The translations under genes and the position numbers were made by a program. This document shows, one piece after another, positions 28,245 to 37,646 of a stretch of DNA of 64,000 bases. Numbering within the stretch: position 1 is the stretch's first letter; the number at the start of each line of letters is the position of its first letter. The DNA comes from Bacteroides sp. (GTDB lineage Bacteria; Bacteroidota; Bacteroidia; Bacteroidales; Bacteroidaceae), in the NCBI GenBank assembly GCA_021201335.1, contig JAJQFD010000004.1:62001-126000 (forward strand). Reading direction: 5' to 3'. The notes under the pieces were generated by a model. That model ran no database searches and was not told where the DNA came from. It saw only the letters and a program-made list of their open reading frames with translations.

Positions 28245-29540
28245 TTACAATTCTTGAGGTTGATGTTTGTACTTAAACACCCAGGCAAACAGGATAGCAA
28301 CGACCAAAGCGTATCCGGCAAAAATATACCACACAGTACTCCAGTCGCCTACCGTATAAAAAGCGCCTTCATGTTCAATCGAATATGTATAATGGCTGAC
28401 TACTGCCTGCGCACTTAATGTTCCAATGGTTGCTCCAATCCCATTTGTCATTAACATAAACATACCTTGCGCACTGGACCGAATATGGGGATTGGTTTCC
28501 TTATCAACAAATAAAGAACCGGAAATGTTGAAGAAATCAAAGGCCACACCGTACACCAGCATCGACAGAATAAACATCCAGACATTAGGTCCCGGATCTC
28601 CTGCACCGAACAGGCCAAACCGCAAAACCCAAGCTACCATCGCAATCAACATTACCTTCTTTATACCAAACCGACGGAGGAAGAAAGGAATTAGCAAAAT
28701 ACATAACGTCTCGGAAATCTGTGACAAGGAGATTAATGCATTGGCATGGTTGGCTCCAAAAGAATCAGCAAATTCGGGGATAGCCTTAAAACTGGTAATA
28801 AAAGGATTAGCAAATCCATTGGTTATCTGTAAGGATACTCCCAAAAACATAGAGAAGATAAAGAACAAAGCCATCTTCTTTTGTTTGAATAGTTTAAAAG
28901 CATCCAATCCCAAACTTTCGGCCAGACTTTTCTGTTTTGCATCCGATTTCGAAACCGCAATATTGGGAAGAAAAAGAATAGCGTATAAGGAAAGAGCTAT
29001 TCCTAAGACACCCGATACCAGAAATTGTGCATAAGTAATTTGATATTGGGTAATATCTACAAATAACATGGCGCAAATGAATCCAATAGTACCGAAAATA
29101 CGGATGGGAGGAAAAGCTTTGATGGTATCAAAACCAGCTCCTTCGAGCACCGAATAGGCTACAGAATTAGATAATGCAAGTGTAGGCATGTAAAAAGCAA
29201 CACTCATCGTATATAAAGAAAAAAGAGTAGTAAAGCTGACATCTGCCCCTGCGGAATAGCCATAATATCCGGCAGCAAGCATAAATACACCAGCGGTTAA
29301 ATGACAAAAACTATACAGTTTTTGCGCAGGAACCCATCTGTCTGCCACTATGCCTATCAAAGCAGGCATAAACATCGAAACTATACCCTGCACGGCATAA
29401 AACATACCGATGTGAGAGGCCTGGTTGACACTTACCAGATAACTTCCCATTGAAGTGAGGTAAGCCCCCCAAACTGCAAATTGCAGGAAGTTCATTATAA
29501 TCAGACGGAACTTTGCATTCATTTTATCTTCACTTTTCAA
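28245..29540 (-). CDS. MFS nucleoside:H+ symporter-like permease
   Basis: 431 residues with about 12 membrane helices and an extended loop in the middle. The N-terminus (FRLIIMNFLQFAVWGAYLTSMGSYL) and the whole layout match the NupG-type nucleoside:proton symporters of the major facilitator superfamily, common in Bacteroidetes. The substrate is inferred as nucleosides. The start could be 29540 or the second ATG at 29522. Eight bases separate it from the nuclease gene downstream. A TAAGTTTG -7-like box lies at 29560-29567. Confidence 0.88.
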   Translation of the reverse strand: MKSEDKMNAKFRLIIMNFLQFAVWGAYLTSMGSYLVSVNQASHIGMFYAVQGIVSMFMPALIGIVADRWVPAQKLYSFCHLTAGVFMLAAGYYGYSAGADVSFTTLFSLYTMSVAFYMPTLALSNSVAYSVLEGAGFDTIKAFPPIRIFGTIGFICAMLFVDITQYQITYAQFLVSGVLGIALSLYAILFLPNIAVSKSDAKQKSLAESLGLDAFKLFKQKKMALFFIFSMFLGVSLQITNGFANPFITSFKAIPEFADSFGANHANALISLSQISETLCILLIPFFLRRFGIKKVMLIAMVAWVLRFGLFGAGDPGPNVWMFILSMLVYGVAFDFFNISGSLFVDKETNPHIRSSAQGMFMLMTNGIGATIGTLSAQAVVSHYTYSIEHEGAFYTVGDWSTVWYIFAGYALVVAILFAWVFKYKHQPQEL

Positions 29541-29991
29541 TTGCGCTCTTAACGAAAGGCAAACTTAAGGAAAAATATCGAAATATTGAATATAGATCAG
29601 GGGAGTAAAATTATGAAAATGGACTTATAAATTATTAAATCCGGGAGGAGGAATATAAACAAAAAAAAATTGGCTTATCCTCTCGGACATCCAATCTTTA
29701 TTAACCTTAAATCTAATACCATGAAAAACACAGTACAAAGATAAGGAAAATATGTTATGCAACATGTTTTTCGTCGTAAATAATGCAGGGGTTTAACTTG
29801 ATTTAACTTTTCGGATCTAAGTAAGTTGCTACACAGCTTCTTCATAGTTAAATCAAGAGGAATGCAATTGCAATCCTGATCAATAGGAAAATACAAAAAG
29901 CCTTTATGTATTGAGTTATCGGGATAATGCATTGAGTTATTGGGATAAAGCAATGAGTTACGGAAATAACTCAACGCATTTCACCTACGGA
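29541..29991. other. Intergenic region between the MFS gene and rlmI
   Basis: 451 bases. Holds the 21-bp repeat locus 3 (29908-29980) just beyond the rlmI stop and a -7-like box for the MFS gene at 29560-29567. Open frames here are translations of the repeat. No gene seen. Confidence 0.6.
29908..29980 (-). repeat. 21-bp repeat units with terminator hairpin (locus 3)
   Basis: Plus-strand units 29908-29928 and 29929-29949 begin GTATTGAGTTAT and GCATTGAGTTAT. The third (29950-29960) pairs at 9 of 11 positions with TAACTCAACGC (29967-29977). It lies 12 bases beyond the rlmI stop and so would end rlmI transcripts. Same family as 3335-3408 and 13483-13515. Confidence 0.75.
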
Positions 29992-31176
29992 TTACTCAAC
30001 ATACAGCACCAGTCCCTTAAGATATTCACCTTCCGGATGATAGATATTAACCGGATGGTCGGCAGGCTGAGTAAGCTGGTGAAGAATACGCACACTTCTA
30101 CCCGATAAGGCTGCTGCAGTAAATATGGCAGTCCGGAAACTATCCTTGGTAACCACCTGCGAACAAGAAAAAGTAAAAAGGATACCGCCGGGTTTAATCT
30201 TCTCAAAAGCTTTGCCATTCAATTTTCGGTAACCCTGCAATGCATTGCGCAAAGCATCTTTATGTTTAGCAAAAGCAGGCGGATCGAGTACAATTAAGTC
30301 ATATTGATCGCCCATTTTGTCAAGGTATTTAAAAGCATCTTCCGCATAAGCGGTGTGTCGTTCGTCACCGGGAAAGTTTAATTCAACATTTCGGTTTGTC
30401 AATTCAATTGCTTTTGCAGAACTATCAACTGAATGAACAAGTTTTGCTCCTCCCCTCATTGCATAGAAAGAGAAACCGCCGGTATAGCAAAACATATTCA
30501 GAACAGAGCGGTCTTTAGCATATCTTTCGAGCAATGCACGATTCTCACGTTGGTCAACAAAGAAACCGGTTTTTTGTCCTTTCAGCCAATCAACATGAAA
30601 CTTCAACCCGTATTCTTGGGCTATATTGTCGGAACTGCCTCCTTTCAGGAAACCATCTTCAGGGAAAAGATCTGCTTTGAAAGGTAGCGTAGTTTCTGAT
30701 TTATAATAGATATTTTCGATGACTCCTTCCATTACCTCCATCAAGGCTTCAGCTATTTCCATCCGATTGACATGCATACCTGCCGAATGGGCCTGCATAA
30801 CAGCTGTTTTATTATAAACATCAATTACTAGGCCCGGAAGATTGTCTCCTTCTCCATGCACGAGGCGAAATGTATTGTTATCGGACCTGCCAACTACTCC
30901 TATACTTTTCCGTACATCCAAGGCAATGGACAGTTTTCTCTTCCAGAAATGTGTATTTACAGGTTCCCGTTTAAAAGAAAGTACACGTACGGCAATACTT
31001 CCGATCTGAAAATGTCCTTCGGCAATAAATTCTTTATGAGCAGTATAAACTTCTACGATCTCTCCTTCTTCGGGTTCTCCTTCGAAGCGAGCGATTGCAC
31101 CGGAAAAGATCCAGGGATGAAATCTTTTCAAAGACTCTTCTTTACCGGGTTTGAGGTATATTTTAAGATATGGCAT
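29992..31176 (-). CDS. rlmI: 23S rRNA (cytosine-C5)-methyltransferase RlmI-type
   Basis: 394 residues. N-terminal PUA domain (about 1-75, RFHPWIFSGAIARFEGEPEEGEIVEVY), then a Rossmann methyltransferase with VLNMFCYTGGFSFYAMRGGA (SAM-binding) and DPPAFAKHKDAL near residue 298 (catalytic motif). It ends with FTFSCSQVV. RlmI methylates C1962 of 23S rRNA in E. coli; the same target is inferred. Its first 14 bases overlap the end of the exonuclease gene, so it is third in an operon with that gene and the DUF5063 gene. Confidence 0.93.
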   Translation of the reverse strand: MPYLKIYLKPGKEESLKRFHPWIFSGAIARFEGEPEEGEIVEVYTAHKEFIAEGHFQIGSIAVRVLSFKREPVNTHFWKRKLSIALDVRKSIGVVGRSDNNTFRLVHGEGDNLPGLVIDVYNKTAVMQAHSAGMHVNRMEIAEALMEVMEGVIENIYYKSETTLPFKADLFPEDGFLKGGSSDNIAQEYGLKFHVDWLKGQKTGFFVDQRENRALLERYAKDRSVLNMFCYTGGFSFYAMRGGAKLVHSVDSSAKAIELTNRNVELNFPGDERHTAYAEDAFKYLDKMGDQYDLIVLDPPAFAKHKDALRNALQGYRKLNGKAFEKIKPGGILFTFSCSQVVTKDSFRTAIFTAAALSGRSVRILHQLTQPADHPVNIYHPEGEYLKGLVLYVE

Positions 31177-31795
31177 GCGAAATGTTCGTTTCGGGTATGA
31201 ATGAATAAGAACCCGTTTTTTTGAGGTTTTCTAAAAGCAAGTATATTTTTAAGCAGGCCCAGGCATCGGTAGCTGCATATAACTTCTGGGAATCGGAAAG
31301 AATATCCACTTCCCAGTTCGAAAGGCGTTGTGATTTGGAAATCTTTTCTCCGAACAAAATAGCATAAATCTTTTGCAGACTCCGGTCGTTGATACCAAAC
31401 TCATTCACGTATTCCTGCAATTCGACAAAACCTTGATGTTCGAAATCGGCCCGTTTACGCAACATCATGAAATCATCTTTTAAAGATAGTCCGATCTTTA
31501 AAATATCAGTAGATTCCAACAGCTTAACAAGTGAAGGGGTTAATCCGATGCGGTTGAGGCGAAATAAGAAACAACTCTCTTCGGAGGAAATCTGCAACAA
31601 GGCAACCTTATGACTATGGCCTTTATTAAAAGAAGGACGAGTTTCACTATCCACTCCTACTACCGGCTGTGACAAAAGGTAATCAACTGCTTTATCGGCT
31701 TGACTTTCAGTATCAATAACGTGTATTTTTCCCGGAAAGGTTGCTTTCGGAAGTTCTTTTAATTCTTCTTTATCAATTGTTCGTTTAATTATCAT
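31163..31795 (-). CDS. 3'-5' exonuclease, DEDDy type
   Basis: 210 residues forming a single RNase D/WRN-like exonuclease domain. Motif I is VVGVDSETRPSF, motif II ILKIGLSLKDDFMML and motif III YAATDAWACLKIY, the Tyr-containing DEDDy form. No HRDC or helicase domain is attached. Substrate (DNA or structured RNA) unknown. It lies ten bases after the DUF5063 gene and overlaps rlmI by 14 bases. The pairing with an rRNA methyltransferase hints at RNA but proves nothing. Confidence 0.92.
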   Translation of the reverse strand: MIIKRTIDKEELKELPKATFPGKIHVIDTESQADKAVDYLLSQPVVGVDSETRPSFNKGHSHKVALLQISSEESCFLFRLNRIGLTPSLVKLLESTDILKIGLSLKDDFMMLRKRADFEHQGFVELQEYVNEFGINDRSLQKIYAILFGEKISKSQRLSNWEVDILSDSQKLYAATDAWACLKIYLLLENLKKTGSYSFIPETNISHAIS

Positions 31796-31805
31796 TCCAA
31801 ACTAT

Positions 31806-32432
31806 TTAATCGTGGCAATGACAGTCTTCACCATGTTCATGGCAATGACAGTCTCCATCATGCTCCCACTCATTATTATTATCATCTTCACTGGCCACAT
31901 CTTCATCAGCATCCTGGCCTGGATTGTGCTTAATATCATGCAAGGCTCTCATGGTATTCACTAGTTTCTGACCCCAGTATAAACCAAAGTTTTCCTTACA
32001 GATCAATAAGGCATCATTCATGGTTTCGTTGAATCCCAGGCGGAATACAAAAATGAAATCCTTGATATCCTGATAAATATCTGCTAAATCTTCTGAAATA
32101 TTCTTTTTTATAGGCGTATCACTGTAAGCCATATCAGGAAGAAATACCTCCAGGTAATCATCCTTCTCTGCCAGTAATCCAGCCAGGTTGATTCGGAGCA
32201 CTTCATAAATTTCTTCTGTGACATACGTTTCAGGAGATTCCTCGCCCATTTGCTCCACAGGGGGCAGCATAGAAGCTTTGATGTAAAGCAACGGCAGTAT
32301 CTTCAGGATTGTATCCACGAACTCTGATCGTTTCATGTTTTCGGCACGTTCAAGGAATGCACAGTATTCTGCAGCAACTGTCACAAACTCCACGACATTC
32401 CGATCGAAAATCACTTCGCTATTTTTGCTCAT
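31806..32432 (-). CDS. DUF5063 protein with His/Cys-rich C-terminal tail
   Basis: 208 residues. The body (1-170) is helical and acidic and matches the DUF5063 family of Bacteroidetes, function unknown. The last 18 residues, HDGDCHCHEHGEDCHCHD, form two near-copies of a nine-residue unit made of His, Cys, Asp and Glu, an obvious metal-binding tail. The DNA shows the matching 27-base duplication. First gene of the operon with the exonuclease and rlmI. A TACCTTTG -7-like box lies at 32452-32459. Confidence 0.85.
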   Translation of the reverse strand: MSKNSEVIFDRNVVEFVTVAAEYCAFLERAENMKRSEFVDTILKILPLLYIKASMLPPVEQMGEESPETYVTEEIYEVLRINLAGLLAEKDDYLEVFLPDMAYSDTPIKKNISEDLADIYQDIKDFIFVFRLGFNETMNDALLICKENFGLYWGQKLVNTMRALHDIKHNPGQDADEDVASEDDNNNEWEHDGDCHCHEHGEDCHCHD

Positions 32433-32451
32433 ATGTATGCAAATTGAAATG

Positions 32452-32502
32452 CAAAGGTAATAAAAAATAAGAGAGCCCGAATCTATTTTTTTAGTACATT
32501 TG
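32452..32502. promoter_or_regulatory. Divergent promoter region DUF5063 / ftsK
   Basis: Minus-strand TACCTTTG at 32452-32459 faces the DUF5063 gene and plus-strand TACATTTG at 32495-32502 faces ftsK; both match TAnnTTTG. No -33 boxes are clear. Confidence 0.45.
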
Positions 32503-32535
32503 CACTTAATATTATTTTATTGACAACCACTATAT

Positions 32536-34953
32536 ATGGCAAAAAAGAAATCAGACAAGAATTCTCAGAATAAACCTGTTTCGGACAACCAATTTATAAC
32601 TTTCTTCAGAAATGAAACAGTCCAGTTCATTGCAGGGCTAATCTCAGTAATTTTTGCAGTGTATTTGCTTCTGGCTTTTTCTTCCTTTTTCTTTACCGGA
32701 GCAGCAGATCAAAGTATCCTGGATGCAGCAGATTCTTCCGAACTATCTTCCACTAATAATAAAGTTGCCAATTATGCCGGTTCCAGAGGAGCGCAATTGG
32801 CCAGTTATTTAATCAATGATTGCTTTGGGATCTCTTCTTTCTTTATCCTGATTTTCCTGGCGGTGGCTGGATTAAAACTAATGCGCGTGCGTCAGTTCAA
32901 GCTTCGCAAATGGTTTATTGGTTGTTCACTGCTGCTGATTTGGTTTTCCGTGTTTTTGGGCTTTGCTTTTAAAGACTTCTACCAGGATTCTTTTATCTAC
33001 CTGGGCGGCATGCATGGCTATAATGTCAGCAACTGGTTGGTATCTCAGATTGGTGTTCCTGGTGTATGGATGTTATTGTTTGTTACAGCCATTTGTTTCT
33101 TGATTTATTTAAGTACGAAAACTGTTATCTGGTTACGAGACCTGGTCACTCTAGCCTTCCTGCGTAAGAAAAAGAAAGATGAAACGGCTGATGTAGATGA
33201 AAAAACGGACTATTTTCCAAAAACCTACGAGCCGGAAGATACAGATGATGTTTTCACTGAAGAATATATTGTTCCCTCGGCGAAGCCCGCCAAACCAGCA
33301 AAAAATAAGAATACTCTTACCTCCGAAATAGTAGCGGAAGGAGAATCAAATGAGGAAAGTGAAACAGACCCGGAACTTGCTGAACCACACTTTCAGATCG
33401 AAGCTAATGGAGAGGAGGATGACTATCACGGAACAGAACCCGGCTCTTATAATCCTAAGTTGGATTTGGAAAATTACCGTTTCCCTACCATCGACTTGTT
33501 GAAGCGTTACGACAACAATGAGCCGACTATCAATATGGAAGAACAAAATGCGAACAAAGATCGTATTATCCAGACGCTTCGAAGTTTTGGTATTGAGATC
33601 AGTACTATAAAAGCAACGGTTGGTCCAACTGTTACACTCTACGAAATTACGCCTGAACAAGGTGTCCGTATTTCAAAGATTCGTGGTTTGGAAGATGATA
33701 TTGCATTAAGCCTTTCGGCATTAGGTATTCGTATTATTGCACCGATACCCGGTAAAGGTACGATTGGTATTGAGGTTCCAAACTCCAATCCGAAAATTGT
33801 GTCTATGCAATCTATCATTGGCAGTAAGAAGTTCCAAGAGTCCACTTATGATTTACCGATTGCTCTGGGGAAAACGATTACGAACGATGTGTTTATGGTT
33901 GACCTCTGTAAAATGCCTCACGTATTGGTGGCTGGTGCTACCGGACAAGGTAAATCCGTTGGTTTAAATGCAATTATTACCTCTCTATTATATAAGAAGC
34001 ATCCTGCCGAACTCAAATTTGTGTTGGTAGACCCCAAGAAGGTTGAGTTTAGTATTTACTCTATTATCGAAAATCATTTCTTAGCGAAATTACCTGACGG
34101 CGAAGAGGCGATCATTACCGACGTAACAAAAGTAGTTCAAACCCTAAATTCTATTTGTGTGGAAATGGATAGCCGATATGATTTACTTAAGAAAGCACAT
34201 GTACGTAATATTAAAGAGTATAACGAGAAATTTATCAACCGAAGATTAAATCCGGAAAAAGGTCATAAATTCATGCCATACATTGTGGTAGTCATCGACG
34301 AGTTCGGCGATCTGATCATGACTGCGGGTAAAGAGGTAGAACTTCCAATTGCCCGAATTGCCCAGTTGGCCCGTGCGGTAGGTATCCACATGATTATTGC
34401 GACTCAACGACCTACGACCAATATTATTACAGGTACTATCAAAGCTAACTTCCCGGCACGTGTGGCTTTCCGTGTATCTGCAATGATCGACTCACGTACC
34501 ATTCTTGACAGACCGGGAGCCAACCAACTGATTGGACGCGGAGATATGCTTTTCCTGCAAGGTGCAGATCCAGTACGTGTTCAATGTGCTTTTGTAGATA
34601 CACCGGAGGTAGAAGATATCACCAAACATATTGCCCGCCAGCAAAGCTACCCTACTGCTTTCTATCTGCCTGAATATATCAGTCCAGATAGCGGCAGTGA
34701 TTTACTGGATGTGGATATGGGCAAACTAGATCCGCTCTTCGAAGAGGCGGCCCGCTTGATTGTTGTACATCAGCAGGGATCCACTTCTCTCATTCAACGT
34801 AAATTTGCCATTGGTTATAACCGTGCCGGCCGCATCATGGACCAACTTGAAAAAGCGGGTATTGTGGGCCCGAGTGAAGGTAGTAAGGCAAGGCAAGTTA
34901 TGTGCCTGGATGAGACTGACCTAGAAATGCGTTTAAGCAGTTTTTACTCTTAA
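32536..34953 (+). CDS. ftsK: DNA translocase FtsK
   Basis: 805 residues. Four membrane helices lie in the first 205 residues, followed by an acidic, Pro-rich linker. The motor domain has alpha/beta FtsK folds, Walker A GATGQGKSV near 466 and Walker B VVVIDEFGDL near 585. The C-terminal winged helix (gamma domain, SLIQRKFAIGYNRAGRIMDQLEKAGIVGPSEGSKAR) reads KOPS-type polar sequences. FtsK anchors at the division septum and pumps chromosome termini, activating XerCD at dif. Followed by lolA and trxB on the same strand. Confidence 0.97.
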   Translation: MAKKKSDKNSQNKPVSDNQFITFFRNETVQFIAGLISVIFAVYLLLAFSSFFFTGAADQSILDAADSSELSSTNNKVANYAGSRGAQLASYLINDCFGISSFFILIFLAVAGLKLMRVRQFKLRKWFIGCSLLLIWFSVFLGFAFKDFYQDSFIYLGGMHGYNVSNWLVSQIGVPGVWMLLFVTAICFLIYLSTKTVIWLRDLVTLAFLRKKKKDETADVDEKTDYFPKTYEPEDTDDVFTEEYIVPSAKPAKPAKNKNTLTSEIVAEGESNEESETDPELAEPHFQIEANGEEDDYHGTEPGSYNPKLDLENYRFPTIDLLKRYDNNEPTINMEEQNANKDRIIQTLRSFGIEISTIKATVGPTVTLYEITPEQGVRISKIRGLEDDIALSLSALGIRIIAPIPGKGTIGIEVPNSNPKIVSMQSIIGSKKFQESTYDLPIALGKTITNDVFMVDLCKMPHVLVAGATGQGKSVGLNAIITSLLYKKHPAELKFVLVDPKKVEFSIYSIIENHFLAKLPDGEEAIITDVTKVVQTLNSICVEMDSRYDLLKKAHVRNIKEYNEKFINRRLNPEKGHKFMPYIVVVIDEFGDLIMTAGKEVELPIARIAQLARAVGIHMIIATQRPTTNIITGTIKANFPARVAFRVSAMIDSRTILDRPGANQLIGRGDMLFLQGADPVRVQCAFVDTPEVEDITKHIARQQSYPTAFYLPEYISPDSGSDLLDVDMGKLDPLFEEAARLIVVHQQGSTSLIQRKFAIGYNRAGRIMDQLEKAGIVGPSEGSKARQVMCLDETDLEMRLSSFYS

Positions 34954-34968
34954 AATATTGTTTTAATC

Positions 34969-35601
34969 ATGAGAAAAATCATTGTAACACTTCTTGTTGG
35001 CATATGCATTTTGCCGGTAATGGCCCAGCAAACAGATGCCAAAGAAATACTGGATAAGACATCCGAAACTTTCCAAAAAACGGGAGGTATTAAAGCTGAA
35101 TTTCAAGCAAGTATCTACCAGAATGACTTGCTGGCAGGTATGTCTAACGGTAGTATTCAGGTGAAAGACGAAAAGTTTGTTCTGAACCTAGATGGATCAA
35201 CTACCTGGTTTGATGGAAAGACCCAATGGACATATATGAAAGATAACGGTGAAGTAAACATCACCAACCCTACTAAAGAAGAAATACAGGAATTAAACCC
35301 CTATGCTTTTCTGTCTGTCTACCGGGGAGCCTATAATTACAAGCTTGGAAAAAAAATCGTATGGAAAGGAGTGCCTGTATTTGAAGTGATTCTCACATCT
35401 GCCAATCAGCAGAGAATTGCAGGAGTAAATCTTTATATAGCACAAAAGACTTACCAGCCCGTCCATATTGTGGCTACACTGAAAGATGGCACCCGCAATG
35501 AGATTGTAATCAGCAGTTACCAAAAACAAAAATGCCCGGATACTACTTTTGCATTTGATGCGAAAGAATATCCGAACGTTGAGGTCATAGACTTAAGATA
35601 A
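34969..35601 (+). CDS. lolA: LolA-like periplasmic lipoprotein carrier
   Basis: 210 residues with a signal peptide (MRKIIVTLLVGICILPVMAQ). The mature part shows the LolA-like fold features: KTGGIKAEFQASIYQNDLLAGMSNGSIQVKDEKFVLN, then a Trp/Phe-rich sheet. LolA ferries lipoproteins from the inner to the outer membrane. It sits 15 bases behind ftsK, an order also seen in other bacteria, which supports the name. Confidence 0.88.
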   Translation: MRKIIVTLLVGICILPVMAQQTDAKEILDKTSETFQKTGGIKAEFQASIYQNDLLAGMSNGSIQVKDEKFVLNLDGSTTWFDGKTQWTYMKDNGEVNITNPTKEEIQELNPYAFLSVYRGAYNYKLGKKIVWKGVPVFEVILTSANQQRIAGVNLYIAQKTYQPVHIVATLKDGTRNEIVISSYQKQKCPDTTFAFDAKEYPNVEVIDLR

Positions 35602-35627
35602 CCCCCACTGAAAAAAAGGAGAAAAAG

Positions 35628-36593
35628 ATGAATAAAGAGCAAGTGAAATGCCTGATTATAGGTTCAGGCCCTGCCGGATATACAGCAGCGATTTATGCTG
35701 CACGCGCGAATATCAAACCTGTGCTTTACCAGGGATTACAAACCGGCGGACAATTAACAACTACAACAGATATTGAAAATTTCCCTGGTTACCCAACGGG
35801 TATTTCGGGAACTGAAATGATGGAGAATTTCCGCGAACAGGCTGAGCGTTTCGGTGCAGATATTCGTTTCGGAATTGCAACCAGTGCCGATCTTAACCAG
35901 AGTCCTTATGAAATAACCATCGATGGCGAAAAGATCATTCAGACAGAAACCCTTATTATTGCTACAGGGGCTACTGCCAAATACTTAGGATTACCGGAAG
36001 AAGATACATATGCCGGTATGGGAGTAAGTGCCTGTGCCACCTGTGACGGTTTTTTCTATAAGAAGAAAGTAGTGGCTGTAGTAGGTGGTGGAGATACTGC
36101 CTGCGAAGAAGCGATCTATCTGGCAGGAATAGCTCGAAAAGTTTATATGATTGTACGAAAACCGTATTTACGCGCTTCCAGAATTATGCAAGACCGGGTG
36201 CATCACCACGAGAATATCGAAATCCTTTTTGAACACAATGCAGAAGGATTGTATGGTGAACACGGTGTTGAAGGAGTAAAGCTGGTTAAAAGATTGGGTG
36301 AAAATGATGAAGAACATTACAATCTACCGATTGACGGTTTCTTCCTTGCTATTGGACACCGACCCAATTCAGACATATTCAAACCTTATCTTGAAACAGA
36401 TGAAACCGGTTATATACTAACAATTGATGGTGGCCCATTAACCAGAATACCCGGAGTTTATGCTGCAGGAGATGTGGCAGACTCAAATTACCGTCAGGCA
36501 ATTACAGCAGCGGCCAGTGGTTGTAAAGCTGCCATTGAAGCGGAAAGGTATTTATCGGAACTTGAATATCAGCGTTCGATAAACCAGGAATAA
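35628..36593 (+). CDS. trxB: Thioredoxin-disulfide reductase
   Basis: 321 residues, low-molecular-weight TrxB. FAD-binding GSGPAGYTAAIYAAR at the N-terminus, NADPH-binding VVGGGDTACEEA in the middle, the redox pair in SACATCDGFF (CATC, about residues 136-139) and the C-terminal FAD motif GVYAAGDVADSNYRQAITAAASG. It uses NADPH to keep thioredoxin reduced in the cytoplasm. Preceded by a purine-rich ribosome-binding stretch and followed by a strong hairpin terminator. Confidence 0.97.
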   Translation: MNKEQVKCLIIGSGPAGYTAAIYAARANIKPVLYQGLQTGGQLTTTTDIENFPGYPTGISGTEMMENFREQAERFGADIRFGIATSADLNQSPYEITIDGEKIIQTETLIIATGATAKYLGLPEEDTYAGMGVSACATCDGFFYKKKVVAVVGGGDTACEEAIYLAGIARKVYMIVRKPYLRASRIMQDRVHHHENIEILFEHNAEGLYGEHGVEGVKLVKRLGENDEEHYNLPIDGFFLAIGHRPNSDIFKPYLETDETGYILTIDGGPLTRIPGVYAAGDVADSNYRQAITAAASGCKAAIEAERYLSELEYQRSINQE

Positions 36594-36607
36594 TATTGTT
36601 ATGAGAC

Positions 36608-36635
36608 AAAAAGGATGACTTCGGTCATCCTTTTT
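36608..36635. terminator. Bidirectional terminator between trxB and the nucleotidyltransferase gene
   Basis: AAAAAGGATGAC, loop TTCG, GTCATCCTTTTT: a perfect 12-bp stem with a stable tetraloop and flanking A/T runs, between two convergent genes. Confidence 0.9.
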
Positions 36636-36649
36636 TATTGTATAGTTGG

Positions 36650-37552
36650 CTAAAACAATTTAGCCGGATATTCACCAGCATCGATCAATGCCTGAATTTT
36701 ATCCACTACCCCTTGGCGATCTGCAGCATAAGTTACACCGAACCATTTAGAAGTAGTATCCAATACTTTCACACGGACAGTTCCGTCATTGATTAGCTTA
36801 TTCACCATCAAAGGAATGAAGAACTCGCTCTTCAGATCGTCCATATTCTCTTTCAGGAATTCAGCAAAGTATTCTTCCGAATATGTAAAATAATCGGGTG
36901 TAAAACCCCACATATTCATGGAAACCGGAGTATTATCACCAATGGTAACCATTTTTCCATCCTCATCTTTGAAAGATACCTTACCATCAATACGCTCAAT
37001 AGCTGTACGCTCAACCACGGTAGTTAGATATCCGTTCTCGTCTGTTTCACAAACACCCCGAGCGACAGAACCACTTTCGCTCAATGTATTACCCACACGG
37101 TAACCCACCATACAATAGTCGTTCTTGGCACCTTCCATTTTCATCAGTTGTTCAGCCAATACAGCGAAGCTGTCACGCCCATAAAAATCATCTGCATTAA
37201 TCACAGCAAAAGGTTCATTGATAACACCTTTCCCCATCAATACGGCATGATTGGTACCCCAGGGCTTCACACGATCAGCAGGTGCAGTAAAACCGGCAGG
37301 AAGATTATCAATTGCCTGGAAAACAACTTCTACCGGAATATGATTTTCATACTTGCTGATAATCTTTTCGCGGAAGTCCTGCTCGAAATCCTTGCGAATC
37401 ACAAAAACAACTTTTCCAAATCCCCCACGAATAGCATCAAAAATGGAATAATCCATAATAGTCTCTCCATTAGGGCCCAGACCGTCAAGTTGCTTCAAAC
37501 CTCCGTAACGACTTCCCATACCAGCCGCAAGTACAAATAATGTAGGTTTCAT
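36650..37552 (-). CDS. Sugar nucleotidyltransferase-family protein
   Basis: 300 residues. The N-terminal LAAGMGSRYGGLKQLDGLGPNGETIMDYS is the nucleotide-binding signature of NTP-transferases (GlmU/RfbA-like fold). VINADDFYGRDSF supplies the metal-binding aspartates. The sugar phosphate and nucleotide cannot be told from the sequence, and no polysaccharide genes lie near. Its TACTTTTG -7-like box is at 37599-37606. Closest annotation in Bacteroidales is a generic nucleotidyltransferase. Confidence 0.88.
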   Translation of the reverse strand: MKPTLFVLAAGMGSRYGGLKQLDGLGPNGETIMDYSIFDAIRGGFGKVVFVIRKDFEQDFREKIISKYENHIPVEVVFQAIDNLPAGFTAPADRVKPWGTNHAVLMGKGVINEPFAVINADDFYGRDSFAVLAEQLMKMEGAKNDYCMVGYRVGNTLSESGSVARGVCETDENGYLTTVVERTAIERIDGKVSFKDEDGKMVTIGDNTPVSMNMWGFTPDYFTYSEEYFAEFLKENMDDLKSEFFIPLMVNKLINDGTVRVKVLDTTSKWFGVTYAADRQGVVDKIQALIDAGEYPAKLF

Positions 37553-37646
37553 AATTTATTAGGTGTTATAGATTAGTGATACAATAAAATTTAAGTTACA
37601 AAAGTAGAAATAATTTAGAATTATACTTTAAGAGCTTTGTGAATTT

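Noticed and set aside
29675..30108. Open frames on both strands beside rlmI
   Set aside because: Translations of the 21-bp repeat locus and of the antisense of rlmI.
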